From: Amycolatopsis bartoniae
GTDB taxonomy: Bacteria > Actinomycetota > Actinomycetes > Mycobacteriales > Pseudonocardiaceae
DNA: 64,000 bases
NCBI RefSeq assembly: GCF_014191255.1
Contig: NZ_JACHWH010000014.1
Span: 1 to 64,000, forward strand
Direction of reading: 5' to 3'
Of this stretch, positions 1 through 8,752 are shown in pieces. The position numbers and the translations under genes are program-made. Each line of letters opens with the position of its first letter. Position 1 is the stretch's first letter. Below the pieces are notes generated by a model that was not told the DNA's origin, searched no databases, and was given only the letters and a program-made list of their open reading frames with translations.

Positions 1-9
1 CCCGGGCGA

Positions 10-267
10 ATGCGTGAACTGGCGGAGCGGAGCGACCGGCAGGGCGACGGCAAAAAGCGGCCCATCCACCTCGGTGACCGGACCGAGCACGACGAGCGGA
101 TGAGGACGGGCGGGAGTGACGCCGAAAAACCCTCGTTCCTGGGCGACGGGAAAGACGGCCAGTCCCTGGCATTCCTGGGCGAGGACATCGAGTCCGCCTA
201 TCAGGAGCTGGTGCACGGCGATTCCGGGTTCGCCCATTACGCGAAGCAGTACGAATACGCCGGTTGA
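10..267 (+). CDS. Unrecognised small ORF at left edge (doubtful)
   Basis: An 85-residue open frame begins at an ATG ten bases from the edge and stops at a TGA. The product is charged and hydrophilic, with no motif, signal peptide or membrane segment that I recognise. Third codon positions are fairly GC-rich, which favours this frame weakly over the alternatives. It might be the 3' end of a gene that starts outside the window, or not a gene. The rest of the stretch up to 391 holds nothing I can identify apart from the ribosome-binding site of the next gene. Confidence 0.2.
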   Translation: MRELAERSDRQGDGKKRPIHLGDRTEHDERMRTGGSDAEKPSFLGDGKDGQSLAFLGEDIESAYQELVHGDSGFAHYAKQYEYAG

Positions 268-391
268 GTGCGGGCCGCCCGAGCTGTCCACCGCGAAGTG
301 CTGTACGTCCCGCCCGATCACAGGTGAAGATTGGGCTGCGCGAGTTTTTCGGAAACGCCATTCCTGGTCGGTGAAGGAGCTTCCACTCGGT

Positions 392-1624
392 ATGGATCAC
401 GGTATCGGCGAGCTCGCCCCCCTCGTACAGCCGACGGCGAACTACATGATGAGGACGCACTGCGATCCGCATGCGGACATGTTCGCCCTCAGGGCGCTCG
501 GCCCGCTGATCCGGATAGCCGGGAACGCCTCCACCCAGCTGGGCACGGGCTACGTCTGGCAGGCGCTGGGTTACGACGTGGTGCGGAAGATCCTCGGTGA
601 CCACGAGAACTTCACGACCCGGCCGCGACTGTCCGAAGCGGAATCACTCAGCGGCGAAGACGTACCACTGGCGCCGGAGTTCGTCGGGCAGATCTCGACC
701 TACGATCCCCCCGAGCACACCCGCCTGCGGCGGATGCTCACACCGGAGTTCACGGCCCGCCGGATCCGCCGGCTGGAGCCCGCGATCCAGGGCCTCATCG
801 AGGATCGCCTCGACGTGCTGGAGGCCGCGGGGCCGCCCGCGGACGTCCAGGTGCTGTTCGCCGACCCGGTCGGCGGCGGGGTGCTGTGCGAGCTGCTCGG
901 CATCCCGCGCGACGACCGGCGCGAGTTCGTCCGGCGCGTCCGGCAGAACGTCAACCTCAGCCGCGGGTACAAGGCCAGGGCGGCCGACAGCGCCGCGTTC
1001 AACCGGTACCTGAGCGGCCTCATCGCCCGGCAGCGCAAGGACCCCGACGAGGGGTTCCTCGGCATGCTCCTGCGGGAACACGGGGACGAGGTCACGGACG
1101 AGGAACTGAAGGGCCTGTGCACGGCGCTGATCCTCGGTGGTGTCGAGACCGTCGCCGGGATGATCGGCTTCGGGGTGCTCGCGCTGCTGGACCACCCCGA
1201 TCAGCGGCAGTTGCTCTTCGCCGGCCGCGAGCAGGCGGACCGCCTGGTCGGCGAACTGCTGCGGTACCTCTCGCCGGTGCAGCAGCCCAACCCGCGGCTG
1301 GCCGTCAAGGACGTGGTGGTCGACGGCCAGCTGATCAAGGCGGGGGAGTACGTGCTGTGCTCGATCCTGATGGCCAACCGGGATGCGGCACTGACGCCGG
1401 ATCCCAACGTCCTCGACGCGCACCGCGAGCCGGTCTCGGACGTCGGTTTCGGGCACGGCATCCACTACTGCGTGGGCGCGGCGGTGGCGCGGACCATGCT
1501 GCGCCTGGCGTACCAGAGCCTGTGGCTCCGGTTCCCCGGGCTGCGGCTGGCTGTCCCCGTCGAGGAAGTCAAGCTCCGCAACGCGTTCATCGACTGCCCG
1601 GACCAGTTGCCGGTCACCTGGTAG
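392..1624 (+). CDS. oxyC: Cytochrome P450 OxyC, glycopeptide cross-linking enzyme
   Basis: P450 of the glycopeptide Oxy family. OxyC makes the biaryl (AB) carbon-carbon link between residues 5 and 7 while the heptapeptide is bound to the NRPS. The I-helix GGVETVAG and the heme-ligand loop FGHGIHYCVG are both present. The C-terminus FIDCPDQLPVTW and the overall sequence match OxyC rather than OxyA, OxyB or OxyD. The ATG at 392 is chosen because GAAGGAGC lies 11 bases upstream and it gives 410 residues, the usual length. The halogenase starts 20 bases after the stop, the same order as in balhimycin-type clusters, so the two are probably co-transcribed. The other cross-linking P450s are expected to the left of the window. 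Confidence 0.93.
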   Translation: MDHGIGELAPLVQPTANYMMRTHCDPHADMFALRALGPLIRIAGNASTQLGTGYVWQALGYDVVRKILGDHENFTTRPRLSEAESLSGEDVPLAPEFVGQISTYDPPEHTRLRRMLTPEFTARRIRRLEPAIQGLIEDRLDVLEAAGPPADVQVLFADPVGGGVLCELLGIPRDDRREFVRRVRQNVNLSRGYKARAADSAAFNRYLSGLIARQRKDPDEGFLGMLLREHGDEVTDEELKGLCTALILGGVETVAGMIGFGVLALLDHPDQRQLLFAGREQADRLVGELLRYLSPVQQPNPRLAVKDVVVDGQLIKAGEYVLCSILMANRDAALTPDPNVLDAHREPVSDVGFGHGIHYCVGAAVARTMLRLAYQSLWLRFPGLRLAVPVEEVKLRNAFIDCPDQLPVTW

Positions 1625-1644
1625 AGGAATGTGAGGAGATTTCA

Positions 1645-3114
1645 GTGGAAGAGTTCGATGTCGTGGTGGCGGGTGGCGGACCGGGCGGTTCGACCGTGGC
1701 GGCTCTGGTGGCCCTGCAGGGCCATCGGGTTCTGGTCCTGGAGAAGGAGGTCTTTCCCCGGTACCAGATCGGTGAGTCGCTGCTGCCTTCCACGGTGCAC
1801 GGCGTGTGCCGGCTGCTCGGTGTGGCGGACGAGCTGGCGAACGCGGGGTTCCCGGTGAAGCGGGGCGGGACGTTCCGCTGGGGCGCCCGTCCGGAGCCGT
1901 GGACGTTCTCCTTCGCCGTCTCCCCGCGGATCACCGGTTCGACGTCGTTCGCCTACCAGGTCGAGCGTTCGCGGTTCGACGAGATCCTGCTGAACAACGC
2001 CAAGCGCAAGGGCGCGGTGGTGCGGGAGGGGTGCACGGTCACCGGTGTGCTGGAAGCGGAGGGACGCGTCACCGGGGTGCACTACACCGATCCCGGCGGC
2101 GACCGGCACGAGGTGTCCGCGAAGTTCGTGATCGACGCTTCGGGCAACAAGAGCCGGCTGTACTCCACCGTCGGCGGCACGCGGAACTACTCGGAGTTCT
2201 TCCGCAGCCTGGCCCTGTTCGGCTACTTCTCGGGCGGCAAGCGGCTGCCGGCCCCGTACTCGGGCAACATCCTCAGTGTCGCGTTCGACAGCGGCTGGTT
2301 CTGGTACATCCCGCTGAGCGACACGCTGACCAGCGTCGGCGCGGTGGTGCGCCGGGAGGACGCCGAGAAGATCCAGGGTGACCAGGAGAAGGCGCTCAAC
2401 GCCCTGATCGCCGAGTGCCCGATGATTTCGGACTACCTTTCCGGCGCGCAACGGATCACAGCGGGCAAGTACGGGGAGATCCGGGTGCGCAAGGACTATT
2501 CCTACCACCAGACGGTCTTCTGGCGGCCCGGGATGATCCTCGTCGGCGACGCCGCCTGCTTCGTGGATCCCGTGTTCTCCTCCGGGGTGCACCTGGCGAC
2601 CTACAGCGGCCTGCTGGCGGCCCGGTCGATCAACAGCGTGCTCGCCGGGGACGTGGACGAGAAGACCGCGCTGACCGAGTTCGAGGCGCGGTACCGCCGC
2701 GAGTACGGGGTGTTCTACGAGTTCCTCACGTCGTTCTACCAGATGAACGTGAACGAGGAGTCGTACTTCTGGCAGGCCAAGAAGGTCACGAACAACCAGC
2801 ACACCGAGATCGAGTCGTTCGTGGACCTGGTCGGCGGGGTCTCCTCCGGTGAGGCCGCGCTGACGCCGTCGGACCGGATCCTCGAGCGCAGCGCCGAGTT
2901 CGCCGAGGCGGTGGACCGGATGGCCGGCGCCGACGACGGCAGCATGGTGCCGCTGTACAAGTCGCACGTGATCAGGCAGGCGATGCAGGAGGGCGGCCAG
3001 GTGCAGATGACGGCGGCCCTCGGCGAAGACGCCGAGCCCGAGACGCCGTTGTTCCCCGGGGGGTTGGTGACCTCACCCGACGGGATGAAATGGCTGCCCC
3101 ACCACCCGGCATGA
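1645..3114 (+). CDS. bhaA: FAD-dependent tyrosine/hydroxytyrosine halogenase (BhaA type)
   Basis: Flavin-dependent halogenase that would chlorinate the beta-hydroxytyrosine-derived residues of the glycopeptide. The N-terminal FAD-binding GGGPGGS is followed by the conserved VFPRYQIGES, the halogenase signature around WFWYIP, and the second FAD motif GDAACFVDPVFSSGVH. The C-terminal tail TSPDGMKWLPHHPA is typical of the BhaA group. The GTG at 1645 follows a strong GTGAGGAGA at 1631-1639. Length is 489 residues, as usual for the family. Its stop overlaps the start of the next gene (ATGA). Its presence means the product is probably chlorinated, unlike ristocetin or A40926-type scaffolds lacking this gene. 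The symbol is by similarity to balhimycin. Confidence 0.92.
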   Translation: MEEFDVVVAGGGPGGSTVAALVALQGHRVLVLEKEVFPRYQIGESLLPSTVHGVCRLLGVADELANAGFPVKRGGTFRWGARPEPWTFSFAVSPRITGSTSFAYQVERSRFDEILLNNAKRKGAVVREGCTVTGVLEAEGRVTGVHYTDPGGDRHEVSAKFVIDASGNKSRLYSTVGGTRNYSEFFRSLALFGYFSGGKRLPAPYSGNILSVAFDSGWFWYIPLSDTLTSVGAVVRREDAEKIQGDQEKALNALIAECPMISDYLSGAQRITAGKYGEIRVRKDYSYHQTVFWRPGMILVGDAACFVDPVFSSGVHLATYSGLLAARSINSVLAGDVDEKTALTEFEARYRREYGVFYEFLTSFYQMNVNEESYFWQAKKVTNNQHTEIESFVDLVGGVSSGEAALTPSDRILERSAEFAEAVDRMAGADDGSMVPLYKSHVIRQAMQEGGQVQMTAALGEDAEPETPLFPGGLVTSPDGMKWLPHHPA

Positions 3115-6100
3115 CGCCGCACGCCGATCAGACCCGGCCGGCCGTCCGCAACACCGAAACCAGCTCACCAGCCCGGACAGAACCGTTGTGGAACAACGGT
3201 TCGGCACAACCTCTTGTGACCACAGTGGACATAGTGGTGCCCGTCCACAACGAGGTCCGGGCGTTGCCCGGCTGCGTGCGGGTGCTCGACGAGTTCCTCG
3301 GGAAGGAGTTCCCGTTTCCCGCCACGATCACGATCGTGGACAACGCGAGCACGGACGGGACGTTCGACCTCGCGCGGCGGCTCGCCGGGGAGTACGGGCG
3401 GGTCAGCGCGGTGCGGCTGGAGCGGAAGGGGCGGGGCCACGCGCTGCGGGAGGCGTGGCGCGCGTCGGAGGCGGACATCCTGGTGTACATGGACGTCGAC
3501 CTCTCGACGGGCCTGAACGCGTTGCTGCCGCTGGTGACCCCGCTCGTGAACGGTCATTCGGATCTCGCCGTCGGGTCGCGGCTGGCGCCGGGAGCGCGGA
3601 CGGTCCGCGGCCCGAAGCGGGAGCTCATCTCCCGCGCCTACAACGCGGTGATCCGCTGGACGCACGGCGCGCGGTTCTCGGACGCGCAGTGCGGGTTCAA
3701 GGCGGCGCGGGCCGAAGTGGTGCGGCCGTTGCTGGACCGGGTCGAGGACGACGCGTGGTTCTTCGACACCGAGCTGCTGTTGCTGGCCGAGCACAACGGG
3801 TTGCGCATCCACGAGGTGCCGGTGGACTGGGTGGAGGACGTCGACACCCGGGTCGACGTGGTGGCGACCGTCCGCGACGACCTCCGCGGGCTGCTGCGCG
3901 TGGCGCGGGCGAAGGCCGCGGGCACCGCACTGGTACCCGGGCTGCCCCGGCGGCCGGAGCCGCGTGCCGAGCACCCGGACGCGGTGGCCGCCACGGCGAA
4001 GCCGGGGCTGCCCTGGCAGCTTCTCTCGTTCGCGGTGGTCGGTGTGCTGTCGACGATCGCCAACCTGGTGGTGTACGCGGTGCTGCGCCAGTGGATGCCG
4101 ATCCTCGTGGCGAACTTGGTGGCGCTGGTGTTGTGCACCCTGTTCAACACCGAGGCGAACCGGCGCTTCACCTTCTTCGGCCGCCGCGGCAACGCCGAAC
4201 GGGACCACCTGAAGGGGCTGGTCGTGTTCGGGTTGTACTACGCGTTCACGTCGGTGGCGTTGCTGGGGCTGCACGCGTTCGCCGCCGCCCCGCCGCCGGC
4301 GCTGGAGGTGGTGGTACTGGCCGCCGCGTCGCTCATCGGCACGGTGGGGCGGTTCCTGCTGCTGCGTGGCTGGGTTTTCGCCGACCATTCCCGACAAGGA
4401 GGAACGTTGTCCACGAAGGCGTCCGGCACCGCCGGTGTCCCGGTGACCCACGAAACCGCGTCGCCTTCGCGCGTCCCGCGGCGGTGGCAGCCGTGGGCGC
4501 TGGGCGTGCTCTGCGCGGCCGCCGCGGTGCTGTATGCGTGGAACATCGCCGACGGCCACCTCGGCAACAGCTTCTACTCCGCCGCGGTGAAGTCGATGTC
4601 GTCGAGCTTCACGAACTCCCTGTTCGGCGCGTTCGACGCGTACCCGGTGTCCACAGTGGACAAGCCACCGATGAGCCTGTGGCCGCAGGTGGTGTCGGTG
4701 CTGGTCTTCGGCTTCCACGGCTGGGCGCTGCTGCTCCCGCAGGTGGTCGAAGGGGTGGCCGCGGTGCTGCTGCTGCACCGGACGGTGCGCCGGTGGGCGG
4801 GGGAGAACGTGGCGTTGCTCGCCGCGCTGATCCTCACGCTGACGCCCGTCACGGTGGCCATCGACCGCGACAACAACCCGGACACTCTGCTGGTGCTGCT
4901 GCTCGTGGCCGCCGCGTACGCGCTGACCCGGTCGTTGCAGTCCGGGCAGAGCGGGTCACGCACGCGGTGGTTGCTGTGGTGCGCGTTCTTCCTCGGCTGC
5001 GGATTCCTCACCAAGATGCTGGCGGCGTGGATGGTCGTCCCCGGTTTCGCCGTCGCCTCCCTGCTGGGCAGCGCGGCACCGGCCAGGCGGCGGATCCTGG
5101 ACGTGCTGGCCGCGGCGGGCGTGCTCGTCGTGTCGTCGTTCTGGTGGGTCGCGCTTGTGGACCTGTGGCCGGGGCGGAAGCCGTACGTCGGCGGCAGCAC
5201 CGACGGCACGGCGAAGGAGCTCGTCCTCGGCCACGACGGGTTCGGCCGGGTACTCGGCGAAGGGGGCAAGACCGGGATCGGCCGGATGTTCGGTGCCGAT
5301 GCCGGCGGGCAGATCAGCTGGCTGCTGCCACTCGCCCTGCTGGTCCTGGTCGTGTCCGGCGTCCTGGGTGTCCGGGCGATGGTGCGCGGGCGGCCCGTGG
5401 ACCGGTTCTCCGGGGCCGTCTGGGTGCTGTGGGGCAGCTGGCTCGTGGTCACCGCTCTGGTGTTCAGCTACGCGCACGGCATGTGGCACTCGTACTACAC
5501 GACGGCGCTGGCGCCGCCGATCGCCGCGATCGTCGCGGCCGGGCTGGCGCGGTTCTGGCGGCTCTACCGGGCGGGGGAGGGTTCCGGGTGGTCGCTGCTC
5601 CCGCTCGGGCTCGCGGTGACGGGGGCGTGGGCGTTCGTGCTGACTTCCCGTGACACCGGCTACTTCGGCTGGACGCGGTGGGTCGTTCTCGCGGTCACGG
5701 TGGTCGCGGTGGCCGGGCTCGTCGTGACCCGTCTCGCGGCTACGGACCGGGCACCGGGACGACCGGTGCTCGCGCGCGGCCTGGCCGTCGCGGGACTGGT
5801 CGCGGTGCTGCTGACGCCCGGGGTGTGGTCCGTGGCGACGGCGACCGACGGTGCGGATCCCGGCACCATTCCCGCCGCGGGGCCCGGCATGTCCGGCGTG
5901 TCCGGCGGCGGCCGCGTCGCCGCGGGCAGGCAGGCACAGCCCGCGGGCGGGGAACGCGGCGGAACGGCGATGGGGGGTGACACGGCGGAGCTCACCGCCG
6001 GCCAGCGGAAGATCCTCGGCTACGCAAGGGAACACAGCGCCGGCGCGGCGATCACCCTCGCCGTCGACGGCGACGCCATGGCGGCCGCCCCGTACATCAT

Positions 6101-6368
6101 CGGCGCGACGGGTGGCGAAGTCGTCATCGGGATGGGCGGATTCGTGGGAACCGACAACTCCCCGTCCGTCGACCAGCTGCGGACGTGGGTCGCCGACGGC
6201 ACGCTGAGGTTCGTCGTCAGCTCCGCGCCGTCCGGCGAGGGCACGCAGGCCGGTGGCGTCGCGCGGGACCGCACGTCGTGGATCGAGGAGCACTGCTCCG
6301 AAGTGGACCCCAGCCGGTACGGCGGCACCGCCGCCTCCGGGACGACCCTGCGCGAATGCCGCGCCTGA
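3111..6368 (+). CDS. GT2-GtrA-GT39 fusion: polyprenyl-phosphate sugar synthase and transferase
   Basis: A 1085-residue protein with three parts. Residues about 35-280 are a GT2 polyprenyl-phosphate mannose synthase-like domain, with VPVHNE near the start and the metal-binding MDVDLS. Residues about 305-430 are a GtrA-like bundle of four membrane helices. From about 470 on there is a GT39/ArnT-like polytopic domain with DKPPMSLWPQ and an extracytoplasmic C-terminal region. Families of this kind make a lipid-phosphate sugar on the inside, flip it and transfer it outside. The likely role is glycosylation, for example mannosylation, of the exported glycopeptide; the sugar is inferred. The ATG overlaps the halogenase stop. 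Usually the GT2-GtrA and GT39 parts are separate genes. Here the frame runs through an apparent old start site at 4396-4409. Confidence 0.8.
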   Translation: MTPHADQTRPAVRNTETSSPARTEPLWNNGSAQPLVTTVDIVVPVHNEVRALPGCVRVLDEFLGKEFPFPATITIVDNASTDGTFDLARRLAGEYGRVSAVRLERKGRGHALREAWRASEADILVYMDVDLSTGLNALLPLVTPLVNGHSDLAVGSRLAPGARTVRGPKRELISRAYNAVIRWTHGARFSDAQCGFKAARAEVVRPLLDRVEDDAWFFDTELLLLAEHNGLRIHEVPVDWVEDVDTRVDVVATVRDDLRGLLRVARAKAAGTALVPGLPRRPEPRAEHPDAVAATAKPGLPWQLLSFAVVGVLSTIANLVVYAVLRQWMPILVANLVALVLCTLFNTEANRRFTFFGRRGNAERDHLKGLVVFGLYYAFTSVALLGLHAFAAAPPPALEVVVLAAASLIGTVGRFLLLRGWVFADHSRQGGTLSTKASGTAGVPVTHETASPSRVPRRWQPWALGVLCAAAAVLYAWNIADGHLGNSFYSAAVKSMSSSFTNSLFGAFDAYPVSTVDKPPMSLWPQVVSVLVFGFHGWALLLPQVVEGVAAVLLLHRTVRRWAGENVALLAALILTLTPVTVAIDRDNNPDTLLVLLLVAAAYALTRSLQSGQSGSRTRWLLWCAFFLGCGFLTKMLAAWMVVPGFAVASLLGSAAPARRRILDVLAAAGVLVVSSFWWVALVDLWPGRKPYVGGSTDGTAKELVLGHDGFGRVLGEGGKTGIGRMFGADAGGQISWLLPLALLVLVVSGVLGVRAMVRGRPVDRFSGAVWVLWGSWLVVTALVFSYAHGMWHSYYTTALAPPIAAIVAAGLARFWRLYRAGEGSGWSLLPLGLAVTGAWAFVLTSRDTGYFGWTRWVVLAVTVVAVAGLVVTRLAATDRAPGRPVLARGLAVAGLVAVLLTPGVWSVATATDGADPGTIPAAGPGMSGVSGGGRVAAGRQAQPAGGERGGTAMGGDTAELTAGQRKILGYAREHSAGAAITLAVDGDAMAAAPYIIGATGGEVVIGMGGFVGTDNSPSVDQLRTWVADGTLRFVVSSAPSGEGTQAGGVARDRTSWIEEHCSEVDPSRYGGTAASGTTLRECRA
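4396..4409 (+). promoter_or_regulatory. Internal Shine-Dalgarno and TTG start inside the fusion gene
   Basis: AAGGAGGA at 4396-4403 is a near-perfect ribosome-binding site. It sits four bases before a TTG at 4407 that is in frame with the surrounding gene. It lies exactly at the boundary between the GtrA helices and the GT39 domain. It suggests either separate translation of the GT39 half or a leftover from two ancestral genes that fused by loss of a stop codon. Confidence 0.55.
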
Positions 6369-6402
6369 CCGCCCATCCAGCCCGCACGTAGGGGAGTAGG
6401 AC

Positions 6403-7578
6403 ATGGATTCTCGTCTCAGCCGCCGGTCGATGCTGCGCGCCGCGGGTGCCGCGGGGCTGGCCGCCGCGGGCGGGCTCGTCACGCGGGGGAGTGCGCTGGC
6501 CGACGAGGTCGCCGCGCCGCGGATGACGGTGCTGCGCAAGGAACCCGGCACCATGGCCGGGGAGATCTTCTTCACCTGGTACGGCCTTTCCGGTCAGCCG
6601 TTCGCCCCCAACGGCCTCGAGATCGCCGACGCCGCCGGGACGCCGCTCTGGGCGAACTCGTCGACCGCACTCGCGTTCTTCCACTTCCAGCAGGTGCGCT
6701 ACCGCGGGCGCACCGTGCTCGCCTGGTTCCAGGGCTCGGCGGGCTCCGGTGGTGGCGGGTTCGCCGCGCTGGGACCCTCCTGGGTGCTGACCGAGCGCGA
6801 CCACACCCCCATCACGGCGGTCGGGCCGTCCGGCGTCTTCGTGCCGGACCTGCACGAACAGCGGATGGCCGGGCCGGACACCGCGCTGATCGCCTCCTTC
6901 GAGACGATCACCGCCGACCTGTCCGGGATCGGCGGACCGGTGGACGGCCAGCTCGTCAAGAGCTACGCGAACGTGGTCGACATCGCCTCCGGCACCGTGT
7001 TGTGGCGCTGGAACTCGCTCGACCACGTCCCGCTCACCGAAAGCTACGCCCCGGCCCCCACCTCACCCGACCGGCCCCACGACTACTTCCACATCAACTC
7101 GATCAGCCGCACGCCGGACGGTCACCTGCTCGTCTCCGGGCGGAACACCAGCGCCCTGTACAAGGTGCACCGGAGCACCGGCGAGGTGATCTGGCGCCTC
7201 GGCGGCAAGTCCAGCTCGTTCTCCGTCCCCGAGGACGCGGTGTTCGGCTTCCAGCACCACGCGGACTTCGAGAACCCGCACACCATCAGGCTGTTCGACA
7301 ACGGCAGCAGCGAGTACGCCACCCTGCACCCCACGCGGGTGGTGTGGCTCCGCGTCGACGAGAAGCGCAGGACCGTCTCGCTCGCGGACAGCATGAGCAT
7401 CCCGGGCATCGCCCAGTCGACCGCGCTGGGCAGCGCGCAGCGGCTGCCGAACGGCAACGTGTTCGTCGACTGGGGCCGGAACAAGCGCCTGTCGGAGTTC
7501 TCCCCGCAGGGCCGCCTGCTGTTCGACGCCATGCTGCCGAGCCCGTGCTACCGCGCCTTCAAGTACGCCCAGTGCTGA
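6403..7578 (+). CDS. Exported arylsulfotransferase-family protein (ASST/Arylsulfotran_2)
   Basis: The 391-residue protein begins with a twin-arginine signal (SRRSMLR then an alanine-rich stretch ending near ALADE). The mature part reads as a beta-propeller of the PAPS-independent arylsulfotransferase family, with repeated blade-like segments such as GEVIWRLGG and the histidine-rich FGFQHHADFEN. Members move sulfate between phenolic compounds outside the membrane. Many actinobacterial relatives have no tested function. It sits 34 bases after the glycosyl-transferring fusion and before a methyltransferase, so extracellular tailoring of a phenolic peptide is a reasonable inference. It is unrelated to the cytosolic PAPS-dependent StaL-type sulfotransferases of other glycopeptide clusters. 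An A/G-rich GTAGGGGAGTAGGAC precedes the ATG. Confidence 0.7.
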   Translation: MDSRLSRRSMLRAAGAAGLAAAGGLVTRGSALADEVAAPRMTVLRKEPGTMAGEIFFTWYGLSGQPFAPNGLEIADAAGTPLWANSSTALAFFHFQQVRYRGRTVLAWFQGSAGSGGGGFAALGPSWVLTERDHTPITAVGPSGVFVPDLHEQRMAGPDTALIASFETITADLSGIGGPVDGQLVKSYANVVDIASGTVLWRWNSLDHVPLTESYAPAPTSPDRPHDYFHINSISRTPDGHLLVSGRNTSALYKVHRSTGEVIWRLGGKSSSFSVPEDAVFGFQHHADFENPHTIRLFDNGSSEYATLHPTRVVWLRVDEKRRTVSLADSMSIPGIAQSTALGSAQRLPNGNVFVDWGRNKRLSEFSPQGRLLFDAMLPSPCYRAFKYAQC

Positions 7579-7613
7579 GTCGCGTTGGCGGTAAATGGAA
7601 AGGAAATCCGCAG

Positions 7614-8651
7614 ATGAGCGAACCGCTCGACTCCACCGAGGTGTACCGCCGTTTCCAGCTGATCGCCAACGGACCCGCCCTGTTCAACGCGGTGGTCTCC
7701 GGCATCGAGCTGAACATCTTCGACTTCCTGGCCGAGCGCGGCGGCGCCGACGCGAGGGAGATCGGCGCCTTCACTGGCATGGAGCCGCACAAGCTCCGGG
7801 TGCTGATGCTCGGCCTGACCACCACCGGCCTGGTCGAGAAGCGGGGCATCGACTACGTGAACCACCCGGTCGCGGCCGAGCTGCTCGGCAAGAACGGCCC
7901 GGAGAGCTGGCGGCACATCCTGCTCAGCTGGAAGACCCTCTACTACCCGGCGTTCGCCAGGATGACCGCCGCGTTGTCCGCCGGTACCAACGACGCCCTC
8001 GACGCCATCGCCGGCTCGGAACCCACGCTGTACGAGCGGCTCGGCCACGACGCGGAGCTGGCCCGGATCTTCTACTCGGCGATGTCGGCGTTCTCGCTGC
8101 AGACGATGCCGGGGTTGCTGGAGCACCTGGACGTGCGGTCCACCCGGCACCTGCTCGACGTCGGCGGCGGCGACGGCACCACGTCGGCGTGCCTGGTGCA
8201 GGCCAACCCCGGCCTCACCGTGACGCTGCTCGACCTGCCGAGCATCGTGGCACTGGCGCAGCAGCGGATGCCCGACGTCGGCGACAGGGTCGCACTGCTC
8301 CCGGCCGACATCCTGCACGACCCGTTCCCGGCCGGCGCCGACCACGCCCTGTTCAGCCACGTCCTGGACACCTTCTCGGCCGAGCAGTCCGTCATGTTGC
8401 TGGCCAAGGCGTACGACGTGCTGCCGTCCGGCGGGAGGATCTCGATCTACGGGTTCGCGGCCGCGGACGACGAGACCGGCGGCCCGCTCGCCGCCCGGCT
8501 TTCGTTGTACCTCAACATCCTGGCCACCGGGCGCGGGATGGCCTGGCCGGCCGCCGAGGCCGTGGCGTGGCTCAAGTCGGTCGGCTGCGTCGACATCCGG
8601 TCGGCCGAGGTGCCGTACGAGCACGCGCTGGTGTCCGGCACCAAACCCTGA
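7614..8651 (+). CDS. SAM-dependent O-/C-methyltransferase with dimerisation domain
   Basis: A 345-residue methyltransferase of the two-domain plant-type family. An N-terminal helical dimerisation domain (about 1-100, winged-helix part around ELNIFDFLAERGG) precedes a Rossmann domain with SAM motif LLDVGGGDGTTSACL near residue 180. Family members methylate phenols, carboxylates or, in cases such as MppJ, the carbon of a keto acid. Position among glycopeptide tailoring genes suggests methylation of the peptide or of a precursor; the exact target cannot be read from sequence. It is not of the type of the N-methyltransferase MtfA. GGAAAGGAAA lies just before the ATG. Confidence 0.75.
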   Translation: MSEPLDSTEVYRRFQLIANGPALFNAVVSGIELNIFDFLAERGGADAREIGAFTGMEPHKLRVLMLGLTTTGLVEKRGIDYVNHPVAAELLGKNGPESWRHILLSWKTLYYPAFARMTAALSAGTNDALDAIAGSEPTLYERLGHDAELARIFYSAMSAFSLQTMPGLLEHLDVRSTRHLLDVGGGDGTTSACLVQANPGLTVTLLDLPSIVALAQQRMPDVGDRVALLPADILHDPFPAGADHALFSHVLDTFSAEQSVMLLAKAYDVLPSGGRISIYGFAAADDETGGPLAARLSLYLNILATGRGMAWPAAEAVAWLKSVGCVDIRSAEVPYEHALVSGTKP

Positions 8652-8752
8652 AACCGGCATCGTCCACTCCTTGCGCATTCCGGACATCTGTGCCCGGTCG
8701 TAGCCTTTCCCGGTGAACAGCCGCATAGTGCGGTCCTGGGGAGGAGTTCGAC

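Noticed and set aside
4650-4665. GTCCAC-A-GTGGAC palindrome inside the fusion gene
   Set aside because: It encodes conserved Ser-Thr-Val-Asp residues and similar codon strings recur in coding DNA here; not a convincing operator.
3188-5653. An 821-codon alternative frame inside the GT2-GtrA-GT39 gene
   Set aside because: Arg/Ala/Gly-rich composition and no domain; it is a shadow frame.
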